This document shows positions 8,682 through 15,737 of a DNA stretch of 64,000 nucleotides, one piece after another. The position numbers and the translations under genes were made by a program. Each line of letters begins with the position of its first letter. Position 1 is the first letter of the stretch. Below the pieces are notes generated by a model that was not told the origin of the DNA, did no database searches, and worked only from the letters and a program-made list of their open reading frames with translations. The DNA comes from Dyadobacter sp. UC 10 (GTDB lineage Bacteria; Bacteroidota; Bacteroidia; Cytophagales; Spirosomataceae): positions 1,178,001 to 1,242,000 of the forward strand of contig NZ_VSRN01000001.1 in NCBI RefSeq assembly GCF_008369915.1. Direction: 5' to 3'.

Positions 8682-9968
8682 CTACACCTTCCACTCTTTC
8701 TGCATAATTCTTCCCAAAAGCTGATTCGCTTCCTTATCTTTTTCAAAAGTTTCCTTTGCCGGATCCCATTTGAGCGACCTCCCGAGCCGATAGGATATAT
8801 TGCCGATATTACAAACAGACGCAGTCCGATGCCCTACCTCGACGTCACAAATTGGCGGCTTACGACTTCTGATCGCATCGACAAAATCCTGATAGTGGCT
8901 CGTGCTCACATATACATTAGCATCACCCTCTGCAAAAGCCTTGTCTTTCAGCGTTTCAGGAGTAGTTTTCAATTCTCCTCTCGCAACAAAAACCTCCCCC
9001 TCAGTTCCTACAAAATGACAATGCTGCTTCCCTTCCATTGGCCGGTGGATCATTTCCGCGCCGTTTGCGTATTTGAATATCATCCCCTTTTGCGGATCGG
9101 AATAAATCAATTCTACCGGCCCACTGTTGTCCATATCCAGGCCCCATTGGGCGATATCAAACATATGCGCTCCCCAGTCGGTCATGCCGCCACCTCCAAA
9201 TTCATCATAATTCCGCCAGGCCGGCCAGAATTTCGCGTCCATCGCGGGCGCCAGCTGGTTGTTATATGGTCGCTCAATGGTATTCGGCCCCATCCACATT
9301 TTCCAGTCGAGACCAGCCGGCAGAGTTTCCGCCTGTAAATCCCACACCTTCGGCGGCCCACCTACATTAATATACACTTTTTCCACCTTCCCGATCGCGC
9401 CGCTTCGCACCAGCTGCACGGCTTTGGTAAATTCCGGCGCGGATCGCTGCATACTTCCCGTCTGGAAAACACGCTTGTTCTTTCGGGTCGCATCTACCAT
9501 AGCTCTGCCTTCCCTAACTGTCAATGAAAGCGGTTTTTCACAGTAAATATCCTTACCTGCCCTGGCCGCCATTACTGCCATGGAAGCATGCCAGTGATCG
9601 GGCGACGCAATTACCACCGCGTCGATATCCTTCTTATTCAGTAGTTCCCTGAAATCTGCAAATCCCTGCGTGGCCTTGTAATCTGCTTTTCCCGTTTTCT
9701 CCGCATTACCTTTGTTGGCCAGGCTTACAAACGTTTCCAACTTAACCGGGTAAACGTCCGAGGCAGCCGAAACCTGCACATCAGGCAGAGCCATAAAGCG
9801 GTTCCTTAATCCACCAGCCTGCCGGCCGCAGCCTATAAAGCCAAAAACGATCTTATCGCTCGGCGCCGTAAAGCCTTTTCCCAAAACATGCCTCGGTACG
9901 ATCATAAATGAAGAAATGACCGCTCCGGCTTTTAAGAAATCCCTTCTGTTTATACTTTCCGCATTCAT
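8682..9968 (-). CDS. Tat-exported Gfo/Idh/MocA family oxidoreductase
   Basis: 428 residues. The N-terminus INRRDFLKAG (6-15) with a following hydrophobic stretch is a twin-arginine signal, so the folded NAD(P)-bound enzyme should act in the periplasm. The Rossmann region FGFIGCGRQAGG (42-53), a CEKPLSL motif near 140 and the GAHMFDIAQW segment are typical of the GFO_IDH_MocA family. The C-terminal half is the oxidoreductase alpha/beta domain. Relatives oxidise sugars or cyclitols; the exact substrate is unknown. It is transcribed divergently from a second Tat-exported sugar enzyme at 10090, suggesting a shared pathway. Confidence 0.88.
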   Translation of the reverse strand: MNAESINRRDFLKAGAVISSFMIVPRHVLGKGFTAPSDKIVFGFIGCGRQAGGLRNRFMALPDVQVSAASDVYPVKLETFVSLANKGNAEKTGKADYKATQGFADFRELLNKKDIDAVVIASPDHWHASMAVMAARAGKDIYCEKPLSLTVREGRAMVDATRKNKRVFQTGSMQRSAPEFTKAVQLVRSGAIGKVEKVYINVGGPPKVWDLQAETLPAGLDWKMWMGPNTIERPYNNQLAPAMDAKFWPAWRNYDEFGGGGMTDWGAHMFDIAQWGLDMDNSGPVELIYSDPQKGMIFKYANGAEMIHRPMEGKQHCHFVGTEGEVFVARGELKTTPETLKDKAFAEGDANVYVSTSHYQDFVDAIRSRKPPICDVEVGHRTASVCNIGNISYRLGRSLKWDPAKETFEKDKEANQLLGRIMQKEWKV

Positions 9969-10089
9969 ATTTTTTGGTAGAAATATCCTGATAGAAAGTT
10001 AAATAAAGCCCAAAGTCAGTATTTCTACTGAAATTCGCGTCTTTGTAAATTACTAGCGGTTTTATCCTTTTGTTAACCATTCATATTCC

Positions 10090-11043
10090 ATGACCCCACC
10101 TATTTCCCGCCGTGACTTTTTGGTAAAATCAGCGCTTGCAGGAGCAGCTGCGCCATTATTATTTGATCAAACCATAACAGCGTCGCTAAGCCAGCCTGCG
10201 GATAATTTGAAAATCAACATATTTTCAAAGCACCTGCAATTCCTGAATTTCCAGGACATGTCGGAAGCTGCCAAAGAGATCGGTTTTGACGGAATTGACC
10301 TGACTGTCCGTCCGAAGGGCCACGTGCTTCCTGACAAAGTAGAGACGGACCTTCCGCTGGCGGTTGAAGCCATGAAAAAAGTTGGCTTTTCACCTTCGAT
10401 GTTCTGTACAGCGGTAGAAGATGCGACCAATCCTGTGGATAAAAAACTGCTGGAAACCGCCTCTAAACTGGGTTTTAAATACTACCGGATGAACTGGTAC
10501 AAATACAATGATCAGCAAACCATCCCGCAGCTTCTGGACCAGTACCGGGAGAAAATGGCGGGGCTGGGTAAATTGAATGAAAAATTGAACCTAATCGGTT
10601 GCTATCAAAACCACGCTGGGCGGCTCGTAGGTGCGTCGATGTTCGAGGTCTGGCAAATACTTCAGAAAGCCAATCCTAAGACAATGGGCGCGCAATACGA
10701 TATCCGCCACGCCACGCTCGAAGGCGGATTATCGTGGCAAACAGGCTTTAACCTGATCAAACCGAGTATCCGGACGATTGTGCTGAAAGATTTTATGTGG
10801 GAGAAAACAAATGGAAAATGGGGACCGAAAAGTGTGCCCCTCGGCGAAGGAATGGTCGATTTCAAAACTTATTTCAAACTATTGAAAGACAACAAAGTAG
10901 ACGTACCGATCTGCCTTCACCTCGAATATCCGCTGGGCGGTGCCGACCAGGGTGCATTCAATATCACCGTGGATAAAAAAGTGGTTTTCGACGCAATGAA
11001 AAGGGATTTACAAAAAGCAAAAGAGCTGTGGGCGGAGGCGTAG
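10090..11043 (+). CDS. Tat-exported sugar phosphate isomerase/epimerase-like TIM-barrel protein
   Basis: 317 residues. SRRDFLVKSALAGAA near the N-terminus is a twin-arginine signal peptide. The mature part is an AP endonuclease 2/xylose isomerase-like TIM barrel: IGFDGIDLTV, YYRMNWY, NHAG with His near residue 180, AQYDIRHA, IVLKDFMW and a metal-ligand-like Glu in CLHLEYP. Relatives isomerise or epimerise sugars or keto-sugars with a divalent metal. It lies 121 bp from, and divergent to, the Tat-exported Gfo/Idh/MocA gene. It ends 6 bp from the convergent VapC-like gene with no room for a terminator. Confidence 0.85.
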   Translation: MTPPISRRDFLVKSALAGAAAPLLFDQTITASLSQPADNLKINIFSKHLQFLNFQDMSEAAKEIGFDGIDLTVRPKGHVLPDKVETDLPLAVEAMKKVGFSPSMFCTAVEDATNPVDKKLLETASKLGFKYYRMNWYKYNDQQTIPQLLDQYREKMAGLGKLNEKLNLIGCYQNHAGRLVGASMFEVWQILQKANPKTMGAQYDIRHATLEGGLSWQTGFNLIKPSIRTIVLKDFMWEKTNGKWGPKSVPLGEGMVDFKTYFKLLKDNKVDVPICLHLEYPLGGADQGAFNITVDKKVVFDAMKRDLQKAKELWAEA

Positions 11044-11049
11044 CGAAAT

Positions 11050-11445
11050 TCAGTTCCAGAGAATATCTACCATGCCCTCATAGAAACGGAACTTCTGGTC
11101 CTGAGTAATCACGACCATATGCTCTGAAATCGCTTGTGCGATAATCATTCTGTCGAAAGGATCTGAATGAAGTAAGGGTAGCGCTTCCAGGCAAGCGAAA
11201 TGCTCAGTCTGAATAGCAAGTGTTTGAAACGAATTTTCTATGGCAGATTGACAAAATGCCTGTACCGAAACGCTCAGATCAAGCTTGCCCAGGCTTTTCT
11301 TAATAGTTAATTCCCAGTAGCTTGCCTGACTTACAAACAAGCTTGAATCGGGTGAGCTTATCCGGGTAAGAATGTCCGTTGAAAGTTGTCGGTTGTCCTC
11401 CGAATGCCAAAGTAAAATGTGTGTATCTAGAAGGTATTTTGTCAT
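11050..11445 (-). CDS. PIN-domain toxin, VapC-like
   Basis: 131 residues. The PIN-domain acidic residues are visible: Asp7 in YLLDTHILLW, Glu in YWELTIKKSLGKL near position 45, the HSDPFDRMIIAQA motif near 93-105, and TQD near 115. VapC proteins are Mg-dependent ribonucleases that cut tRNA or rRNA. The gene overlaps the upstream antitoxin-like gene by 4 bp, the usual toxin-antitoxin arrangement. The target RNA cannot be predicted. Confidence 0.85.
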   Translation of the reverse strand: MTKYLLDTHILLWHSEDNRQLSTDILTRISSPDSSLFVSQASYWELTIKKSLGKLDLSVSVQAFCQSAIENSFQTLAIQTEHFACLEALPLLHSDPFDRMIIAQAISEHMVVITQDQKFRFYEGMVDILWN

Positions 11446-11639
11446 TGGTTGAAACCTGGTGGTATGAAATCGTCGAAATCGGAAGCAATATGATTAATCA
11501 TCTTTTTTCCCCAGCCCGCCTTTGGGCTTGGTTGTTCATGTCTGTCTTTCAACAATGCATTCACCGCATCAATCAATTTGTCATCGTCCAGATCTACCAC
11601 TTTCGAAATTATCTCGATTTTCTTTTCCTCAATAGTCAT
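11442..11639 (-). CDS. Probable cognate antitoxin of the PIN toxin
   Basis: 65 residues, acidic N-terminal helix (IEEKKIEIISKVVDLDDDKLIDAVNALL) and a flexible C-terminus rich in Pro, Gly, Lys and Asp that could wrap the toxin. No recognisable DNA-binding domain is visible in so short a protein. It precedes and overlaps the PIN-toxin gene by 4 bp, so assignment rests mainly on context. A candidate -7 element TATATTTG (minus strand, 11662-11669) lies about 23 bp upstream of the ATG. Confidence 0.7.
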   Translation of the reverse strand: MTIEEKKIEIISKVVDLDDDKLIDAVNALLKDRHEQPSPKAGWGKKMINHIASDFDDFIPPGFNQ

Positions 11640-11661
11640 GGCAAAATCGTTTTATCCTAGT

Positions 11662-11669
11662 CAAATATA
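11662..11669 (-). promoter_or_regulatory. Candidate -7 element of the vapBC-like operon
   Basis: On the minus strand this reads TATATTTG, an exact match to the Bacteroidota -7 consensus TAnnTTTG, 23 bp upstream of the antitoxin ATG. A convincing -33 TTG at the usual spacing is not seen. Confidence 0.4.
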
Positions 11670-11719
11670 ATGTCATTCGGCTAAAAATTCACTATCAAAT
11701 ACTCATTCCAAACAGCGGG

Positions 11720-11750
11720 TTGAGCAGTCCCAGAACAAAACTTACATTTG
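11720..11750 (+). promoter_or_regulatory. Candidate promoter of the Gfo/Idh/MocA gene at 11779
   Basis: TTG (11720-11722) and TACATTTG (11743-11750) are separated by 20 bp, matching the Bacteroidota sigma-A pattern of a -33 TTG and -7 TAnnTTTG. The ATG follows 28 bp further on. Confidence 0.5.
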
Positions 11751-11778
11751 CATTTAGTACAAATAATAAATTACAACT

Positions 11779-12816
11779 ATGTCTTCAAAAATCCTGAATG
11801 TTGGTCTGATAGGTTTCGGGTTATCGGGACGTTATTTTCATGCACCGTTCCTGAGCACGAATCCCGGCTTTAAAATCAAAACGGTTGTTGAAAGAACAAA
11901 GAACGATGCGCAGGCATTTGATCCCGAAATCGGAAATGCAAGGTCCGTGGATGAGCTGCTTAGCGATCAATCGATCGACCTTGTTTTTATCTGCACCCCC
12001 AACGATACCCATTTCCCTTATGCGATGGATGCGCTCGAAAACGGCAAGCACGTCGTGATCGAAAAGCCTTTTGCAGCAACAGAAGAAGAAGCAAAGCAAC
12101 TATTCGCCCTTGCTGAAAAGAAAGGCCTGATATTGACCGCATATCAAAACCGGCGCTGGGACTCTGACTTCTTAACGCTCAAAAAACTACTCGCCGAAGG
12201 TAAGCTCGGCGATATTGTAGAATACGAAAGCCGCTATGACCGGTTCCGAGAAGTGGTGCCTACCGAATCCTGGAAAGAAAAGCCGGTGCCGGTGGGTGGC
12301 AATTTGTACAACCTCGGGCCACATTTGATCGACCAGGCGCTGGTGCTCTTCGGCGAACCTGAAACGGTAACCGCCGACGTAAGAGCGGTGCGTCCCAATA
12401 GTGAGATTGACGACTATTTCGATATCCGGTTGGGCTATAAAGACAAGCTGGTGATCGTGAAATCGAGCCTGATGGTTTATGAAAATCAATTGCGTTATGT
12501 GTTGCACGGCACCAAAGGATCATTCATCAAAGGCGGCCTGGATCCACAGGAAGAGACTTTACGCAAAGATATACTTCCAAATACCGAACCCTGGGGAGTG
12601 GAACCGGAAAGTCGCTGGGGCAAGCTTTACACTGAGAATTTTTCAGGAGTTATTAAAAGCGAGGCGGGTGATTATGCTTCCTTTTATCAGAATGTATATG
12701 ACGCAATCGTCGGCAATGCTGAGCTCGCTGTGAAGCCGGAAGAAATTTTGCGCACTACCCGTGTGATCGACCTGGCTATGCGGAGCAGCGCAGAGAAAAA
12801 GGTACTCAATTTCTAA
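11779..12816 (+). CDS. Cytoplasmic Gfo/Idh/MocA family oxidoreductase
   Basis: 345 residues without a signal peptide. VGLIGFGLSGRYFHAPFL (residues 8-25) is the Rossmann NAD(P) loop and HVVIEKPFAAT near 92-102 is the EKP motif. GGNLYNLGPHLIDQALVLFG near 173-192 contains the family's active-site Asp/His region. Its closest style is the YdgJ/IolX-like branch, which oxidises or reduces cyclitols and sugars; the substrate is not determinable. Unlike the 8682-9968 paralogue it is not exported. A plausible promoter sits just upstream and a strong bidirectional terminator follows. Confidence 0.88.
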   Translation: MSSKILNVGLIGFGLSGRYFHAPFLSTNPGFKIKTVVERTKNDAQAFDPEIGNARSVDELLSDQSIDLVFICTPNDTHFPYAMDALENGKHVVIEKPFAATEEEAKQLFALAEKKGLILTAYQNRRWDSDFLTLKKLLAEGKLGDIVEYESRYDRFREVVPTESWKEKPVPVGGNLYNLGPHLIDQALVLFGEPETVTADVRAVRPNSEIDDYFDIRLGYKDKLVIVKSSLMVYENQLRYVLHGTKGSFIKGGLDPQEETLRKDILPNTEPWGVEPESRWGKLYTENFSGVIKSEAGDYASFYQNVYDAIVGNAELAVKPEEILRTTRVIDLAMRSSAEKKVLNF

Positions 12817-12833
12817 AAGTGCATTACAAACGA

Positions 12834-12866
12834 GAAAAGGCAGCCACAAAATCGGGCTGCCTTTTT
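12834..12866. terminator. Bidirectional intrinsic terminator
   Basis: AAAAGGCAGCC (12835-12845), a 9-nt loop, then GGCTGCCTTTTT (12855-12866). It has a perfect GC stem with A-run and T-run on either side, located between convergent genes ending at 12816 (plus) and 12893 (minus). Confidence 0.9.
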
Positions 12867-12892
12867 CATAACTTGATCAACAAATATCTTAA

Positions 12893-13258
12893 TTATCTTA
12901 CTACTGCTGTAACCTGACGTTTGGTTTCAGTTGAGATAGAGAAAGGTTTCGTAGAAACTTCGCTTCCGTTGCTGATCACGAAGGTATAAGAACCGTCAGC
13001 AAGGTTAGACAAATCGAATACCTTGGTATAGCTTTCAGACTTAGGGATTGAAGTGCTGTAAACAGTCACGCCGCTGAAATCCTTGATAGCTACTGTAGAT
13101 CTTTCTTTAACGCCATCCAGTTTCAATTTGAATTTAAGCTCTCCAGCTGCTACCACTTCAATCGATGCATTTGCTTCTTTTGCTTTGTCCGCAGCTACTG
13201 AAAAGTTTGCAGTTGATACTCCCACCAAAACTGCGATTGCCAAAATTGTCTTTTTCAT
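12893..13258 (-). CDS. Small secreted beta-rich protein, unknown
   Basis: 121 residues with a clear Sec signal peptide (MKKTILAIAVLVGVSTANFSVA, cleavage near 22-23). The mature part has alternating beta-strand patterns (KFKLKLDG, STVAIKDFSGVTVYSTSI, YTKVFDLSNLADGSYTFVISNG). The stretch DGSYTFVISNG resembles the repeats of Bacteroidota Por-secretion sorting-like or DUF3244-like Ig folds, but the protein is a single small domain. Probably periplasmic or surface-located. It has a long leader (about 107 nt from the candidate promoter) and a strong terminator. Confidence 0.75.
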   Translation of the reverse strand: MKKTILAIAVLVGVSTANFSVAADKAKEANASIEVVAAGELKFKLKLDGVKERSTVAIKDFSGVTVYSTSIPKSESYTKVFDLSNLADGSYTFVISNGSEVSTKPFSISTETKRQVTAVVR

Positions 13259-13371
13259 TTTTCTAAATGTTAATGTGATAGTGAATTGTACTATTTATAT
13301 TTTCAATGTTTTTACTCTTACTATTAATTTCAAAACTGTTTCGGATTGTTCATTTCCCCGTTTTGACGATT

Positions 13372-13403
13372 CAAAGGTAGGATATATGCATATCAAATGT
13401 CAA
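13372..13403 (-). promoter_or_regulatory. Candidate promoter of the small secreted protein gene
   Basis: On the minus strand a TTG (13401-13403) and TACCTTTG (13372-13379) are 21 bp apart, fitting the Bacteroidota -33/-7 pattern. It implies a 5' leader of roughly 107 nt before the ATG at 13258. Confidence 0.45.
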
Positions 13404-13523
13404 CAGGCTGGTTTTTAGTTAGTAAAAGTTCTTTCTGTCGTTATCTATAAACATTAAAATAATCCTATCATTATACTAAAAGTACAACAAGTCGTTTGAA
13501 ATTTGACAGAGGAATTTACATAG

Positions 13524-13538
13524 TACAATTGCATTGTA
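13524..13538. promoter_or_regulatory. Short perfect dyad, possible operator
   Basis: TACAAT, spacer TGC, ATTGTA: a perfect 6-bp inverted repeat about 155 bp upstream of the ECF sigma factor start. It could be a protein-binding site, but nothing in the window identifies the protein. Confidence 0.25.
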
Positions 13539-13583
13539 TTGTATTTTTTATAGAAATAGAATAAAAATAGAGCTTTTGTTTAA

Positions 13584-13639
13584 TGCCACGAATTCACTAA
13601 TGTGCACGAATATTCGTGTTCATTGGTCGATTCGTGGCA
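13584..13639. repeat. 56-nt near-perfect palindromic element
   Basis: Outer arms TGCCACGAAT (13584-13593) and ATTCGTGGCA (13630-13639) enclose the perfect palindrome CACGAATATTCGTG (13605-13618). Folding 13584-13611 against 13612-13639 gives 26 of 28 pairs including G-T pairs. It has the form of a REP/MITE-like dispersed element or a cruciform-forming site; without a T-run it is not a normal terminator. Confidence 0.65.
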
Positions 13640-13694
13640 AACCCTTAAAGTAATTTCCGCAGCTATTCGTCAGTGAATACAAAACCAAGGTCGC

Positions 13695-14243
13695 TTGTCG
13701 CAGAAAAAACCAAATATCATTCAAACCGTAGCCGCATATAGCAAGCAGCTGCTTGGCTTTATTCGCCCGCGGGTGAATACCGACGAGGATGCGGAGGATA
13801 TTTTACAGGATGTTTGGTACCAGCTGAGCAGCGTTCCGGAGATCGAGGCGATTGAACAAGTGGGCAGCTGGCTCTACCGCGTGGCGCGCAACCGTATCAT
13901 TGACAAATACCGCAAGCAAAAGCCTGATTTTCTGGAAGATTACGGTTATGAAGATGAAGACGGTGAGTTCAGCTTCAAGGAAATCCTGCTTGCTGACGAC
14001 AACTCACCTGAAACCGCCTATTTGAAAGAACTATTCTGGGAACAGTTTACACTCGCACTGGAAGAACTTCCGGAGAACCAGAGAAATGTATTCATTTGGA
14101 ATGAGTTGGAAGACCAGACTTTTCAGCAAATTTCTGACAGGACGGGAGATAACATCAAGACTTTGATTTCCCGGAAACGATACGCCGTGAAGCATTTGCG
14201 TGAGCGGCTGGAAACGGTTTACCGGGAGTTTGTAAATTATTAA
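13695..14243 (+). CDS. ECF-family RNA polymerase sigma factor
   Basis: 182 residues starting at a TTG; no ATG or GTG upstream is in frame. Region 2 is visible in VNTDEDAEDILQDVWYQL (about 28-45) with SWLYRVARNRIIDKYRK (region 2.4). Region 4 is ELPENQRNVFIWNELEDQTFQQISDRTGDNIKTLISRKRYAVKHLRERL (about 125-175), with its helix-turn-helix. No FecR-type anti-sigma gene follows; instead a tiny membrane protein gene starts 11 bp downstream (14255), which could encode an unconventional regulator. The sigma factor probably controls an envelope or protein-folding stress response, judged from the Hsp20 gene 1 kb downstream. Confidence 0.88.
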   Translation: MSQKKPNIIQTVAAYSKQLLGFIRPRVNTDEDAEDILQDVWYQLSSVPEIEAIEQVGSWLYRVARNRIIDKYRKQKPDFLEDYGYEDEDGEFSFKEILLADDNSPETAYLKELFWEQFTLALEELPENQRNVFIWNELEDQTFQQISDRTGDNIKTLISRKRYAVKHLRERLETVYREFVNY

Positions 14244-14254
14244 ATTTGTCAATC

Positions 14255-14635
14255 ATGAACCAGCGAAGTATGAAACGGAGGCGATTTGCATTTCTCTTTC
14301 CAATGTTTGCACTTCTGGCCGCACTCCTGCTCGGAGCTGTGGTTAAGTGGCTGTGGAATGCCATTTTACCACAGCTTTTAAATGTTAACCCGATTACTTA
14401 CTGGCAATCTGTTGGCCTGCTGGTACTTAGCCGTATATTGTTCGGCAATTTCGGTCGACCTGGTGGAGGACCACCTAGATGGGGCAATTGGGAAAATGGC
14501 AAACCAGGAATGCCTGGCGGCGGCCAGCGTTTCGGGCAGTGGCGGAACAAATGGCGAGAAATGACGCCCGAAGAAAGGACACGATTCAAACAGGAAATGC
14601 GACGACGTTGCGGAAAACCTCCCGAAAACATATAA
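14255..14635 (+). CDS. Small membrane protein next to the sigma factor gene
   Basis: 126 residues from the ATG at 14255 (an in-frame TTG at 14246 is less likely). A basic N-terminus (MNQRSMKRRR) leads into two hydrophobic helices (about 12-30 and 45-60). A Gly/Pro/Arg-rich linker (GRPGGGPPRWGNW) and a charged tail, WRNKWREMTPEERTRFKQEMRRRCG, follow. The tail motif MTPEER resembles those of small Bacteroidota envelope-stress proteins. Only 11 bp separate it from the sigma gene, so the two are cotranscribed and it may be its membrane partner. This is context-based inference. Confidence 0.7.
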   Translation: MNQRSMKRRRFAFLFPMFALLAALLLGAVVKWLWNAILPQLLNVNPITYWQSVGLLVLSRILFGNFGRPGGGPPRWGNWENGKPGMPGGGQRFGQWRNKWREMTPEERTRFKQEMRRRCGKPPENI

Positions 14636-14640
14636 GAACA

Positions 14641-14670
14641 GCCCGGCCCGACAGCCGGGTTTTTTATTTT
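14641..14670 (+). terminator. Intrinsic terminator after the sigma factor unit
   Basis: CCCGGC (14642-14647), a 6-nt loop, GCCGGG (14654-14659), then TTTTTTATTTT. It closes the sigma factor/small membrane protein transcript and separates it from the genes at 14763 onward. Confidence 0.9.
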
Positions 14671-14762
14671 CCAACTTTTAAAGTAAAAATCGAATATGTA
14701 CGTCAGCTACCATATACACATCGCGTGTATCAAAATCATTTATCAATCAAATTTAGCTAGCC

Positions 14763-15020
14763 ATGTTTACATCCGTTTTGAAAGTAATTTTATTTGGTAT
14801 CCTGGGCGGTACCCTCCTGTTTTTGATTCCATTCCTGCTCCTGAAGGCGCTCTTTTTCTTTCTGTTCATCGGTCTGATTTTCCGGCTATTCGGTGGAAGG
14901 CGCCACTTTGGACGCTGGCGCAGGTACCACGATTACCAGCATTTCCGGGAAGATTTTGCCGGTTATCAGGACAAGGAAAGCCTGAGGGACCAATTCAACC
15001 AACAACCAAAACAGATCTGA
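14763..15020 (+). CDS. Tiny membrane protein of the Hsp20 cluster
   Basis: 85 residues. A long hydrophobic block rich in Leu, Phe and Ile (about 5-43: ILFGILGGTLLFLIPFLLLKALFFFLFIGLIFRLFG) forms one or two membrane helices. A basic, aromatic cytoplasmic tail (GGRRHFGRWRRYHDYQHF) and a polar C-terminus follow. It is followed 4 bp later by the 67-residue gene and then hsp20, so the three are one transcript. No family recognised. The Gly-Arg-Arg-His-rich tail echoes the Arg/Trp-rich tail of the protein encoded at 14255-14635. Confidence 0.7.
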   Translation: MFTSVLKVILFGILGGTLLFLIPFLLLKALFFFLFIGLIFRLFGGRRHFGRWRRYHDYQHFREDFAGYQDKESLRDQFNQQPKQI

Positions 15021-15024
15021 AACC

Positions 15025-15228
15025 ATGAAAAGACAAACGAGGATTTTGCTCGGCGTGAGTGTAGCACTGATCACGGCAGCCAACCTTCATTTTACCGTAG
15101 GCGACCGTTTTCATCACCGGGCATTTGGCCGTCACGGCTCGATGCATTGCGGAGGAAACTGGAACCACAAAAACCAGGATCTCAAAACAAAAGCCCCGCA
15201 ATCGGAGACCGAGCATCAATTTAACTAA
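15025..15228 (+). CDS. Tiny secreted or membrane-anchored His-rich protein
   Basis: 67 residues. The N-terminal MKRQTRILLGVSVALITAANLHF is a signal peptide or signal anchor. The remainder is rich in His (eight or so), with RFHHRAFGRHGSMHCGGNWNHKN containing one Cys, and could bind metal. It lies between the 85-residue membrane protein gene (4 bp) and the Hsp20 gene (27 bp). No known family. The spacing and similar composition support a real gene despite its size. Confidence 0.6.
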   Translation: MKRQTRILLGVSVALITAANLHFTVGDRFHHRAFGRHGSMHCGGNWNHKNQDLKTKAPQSETEHQFN

Positions 15229-15255
15229 ACAGTCACTCTAAAAACTAGAACAATT

Positions 15256-15657
15256 ATGTGTAACAGATATGGAAATCGTGGCTTTGGAATACGCCACGAT
15301 CATTACAGCCGCTTTCCGGGAAACCACCGCGAATACCGCGTTCCTGTGAATATTGTTAAAAATGAAGGTAGCTACGAACTGTACGTATTTGCCCCCGCTC
15401 GTACCAAAGAGGATTTCAGGATCAATATCAAAGGGCACGAGCTCAGTATTTCCTACCATCAGAAAGATGAAGCTGGGGAGAAACGCAACTGGATCCGGCA
15501 CGAGTTCAGCAAAGCATCATTTGAAAGGACATTCATGATCGACGAGACTGTCGATTCCGAAAATATTCGCGCAGAATACGAAAATGGCATTTTACAACTC
15601 ACCCTCCCGATTATTCCCGGCTCAGAAAAACCTGCCCAGGAAATCAGGGTAAGTTGA
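15256..15657 (+). CDS. Hsp20/alpha-crystallin family small heat-shock protein
   Basis: 133 residues. A Gly/Arg/His-rich N-terminal arm (NRYGNRGFGIRHDHYSRFPGN) precedes an alpha-crystallin domain (about 33-128). Its beta strands are VNIVKNEGSYELYVFAP, DFRINIKGHELSISY and FERTFMID, with the signature AEYENGILQLTLP near residues 108-120 (the A-x-x-x-n-G-x-L motif). Small heat-shock proteins hold unfolded clients without ATP. It is the last gene of a three-gene unit, closed by the terminator at 15674-15706. Confidence 0.9.
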   Translation: MCNRYGNRGFGIRHDHYSRFPGNHREYRVPVNIVKNEGSYELYVFAPARTKEDFRINIKGHELSISYHQKDEAGEKRNWIRHEFSKASFERTFMIDETVDSENIRAEYENGILQLTLPIIPGSEKPAQEIRVS

Positions 15658-15673
15658 TCTACCTTGAACAGAG

Positions 15674-15706
15674 AAGGCCTCAATGCTGCTGCAAAGAGGC
15701 TTTTTC
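15674..15706 (+). terminator. Terminator after hsp20
   Basis: GCCTC (15677-15681) pairs with GAGGC (15696-15700) followed by TTTTT, 20 bp past the Hsp20 stop codon. The 14-nt loop is long, so it is moderately strong at best. Confidence 0.55.
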
Positions 15707-15737
15707 ATGTCTATTGATCAAAAAACTGAATCAAATC

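Larger units (their letters stand above)
13259..13694. other. 436-bp gene-free region with promoter and palindrome
   Basis: An AT-rich spacer between the small secreted protein gene (minus) and the sigma factor gene (plus). It holds a candidate promoter for the minus gene (13372-13403), a 6-3-6 dyad TACAAT-TGC-ATTGTA (13524-13538) and a 56-nt near-perfect palindrome (13584-13639). I see no convincing ORF, tRNA or riboswitch in it. Confidence 0.7.
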
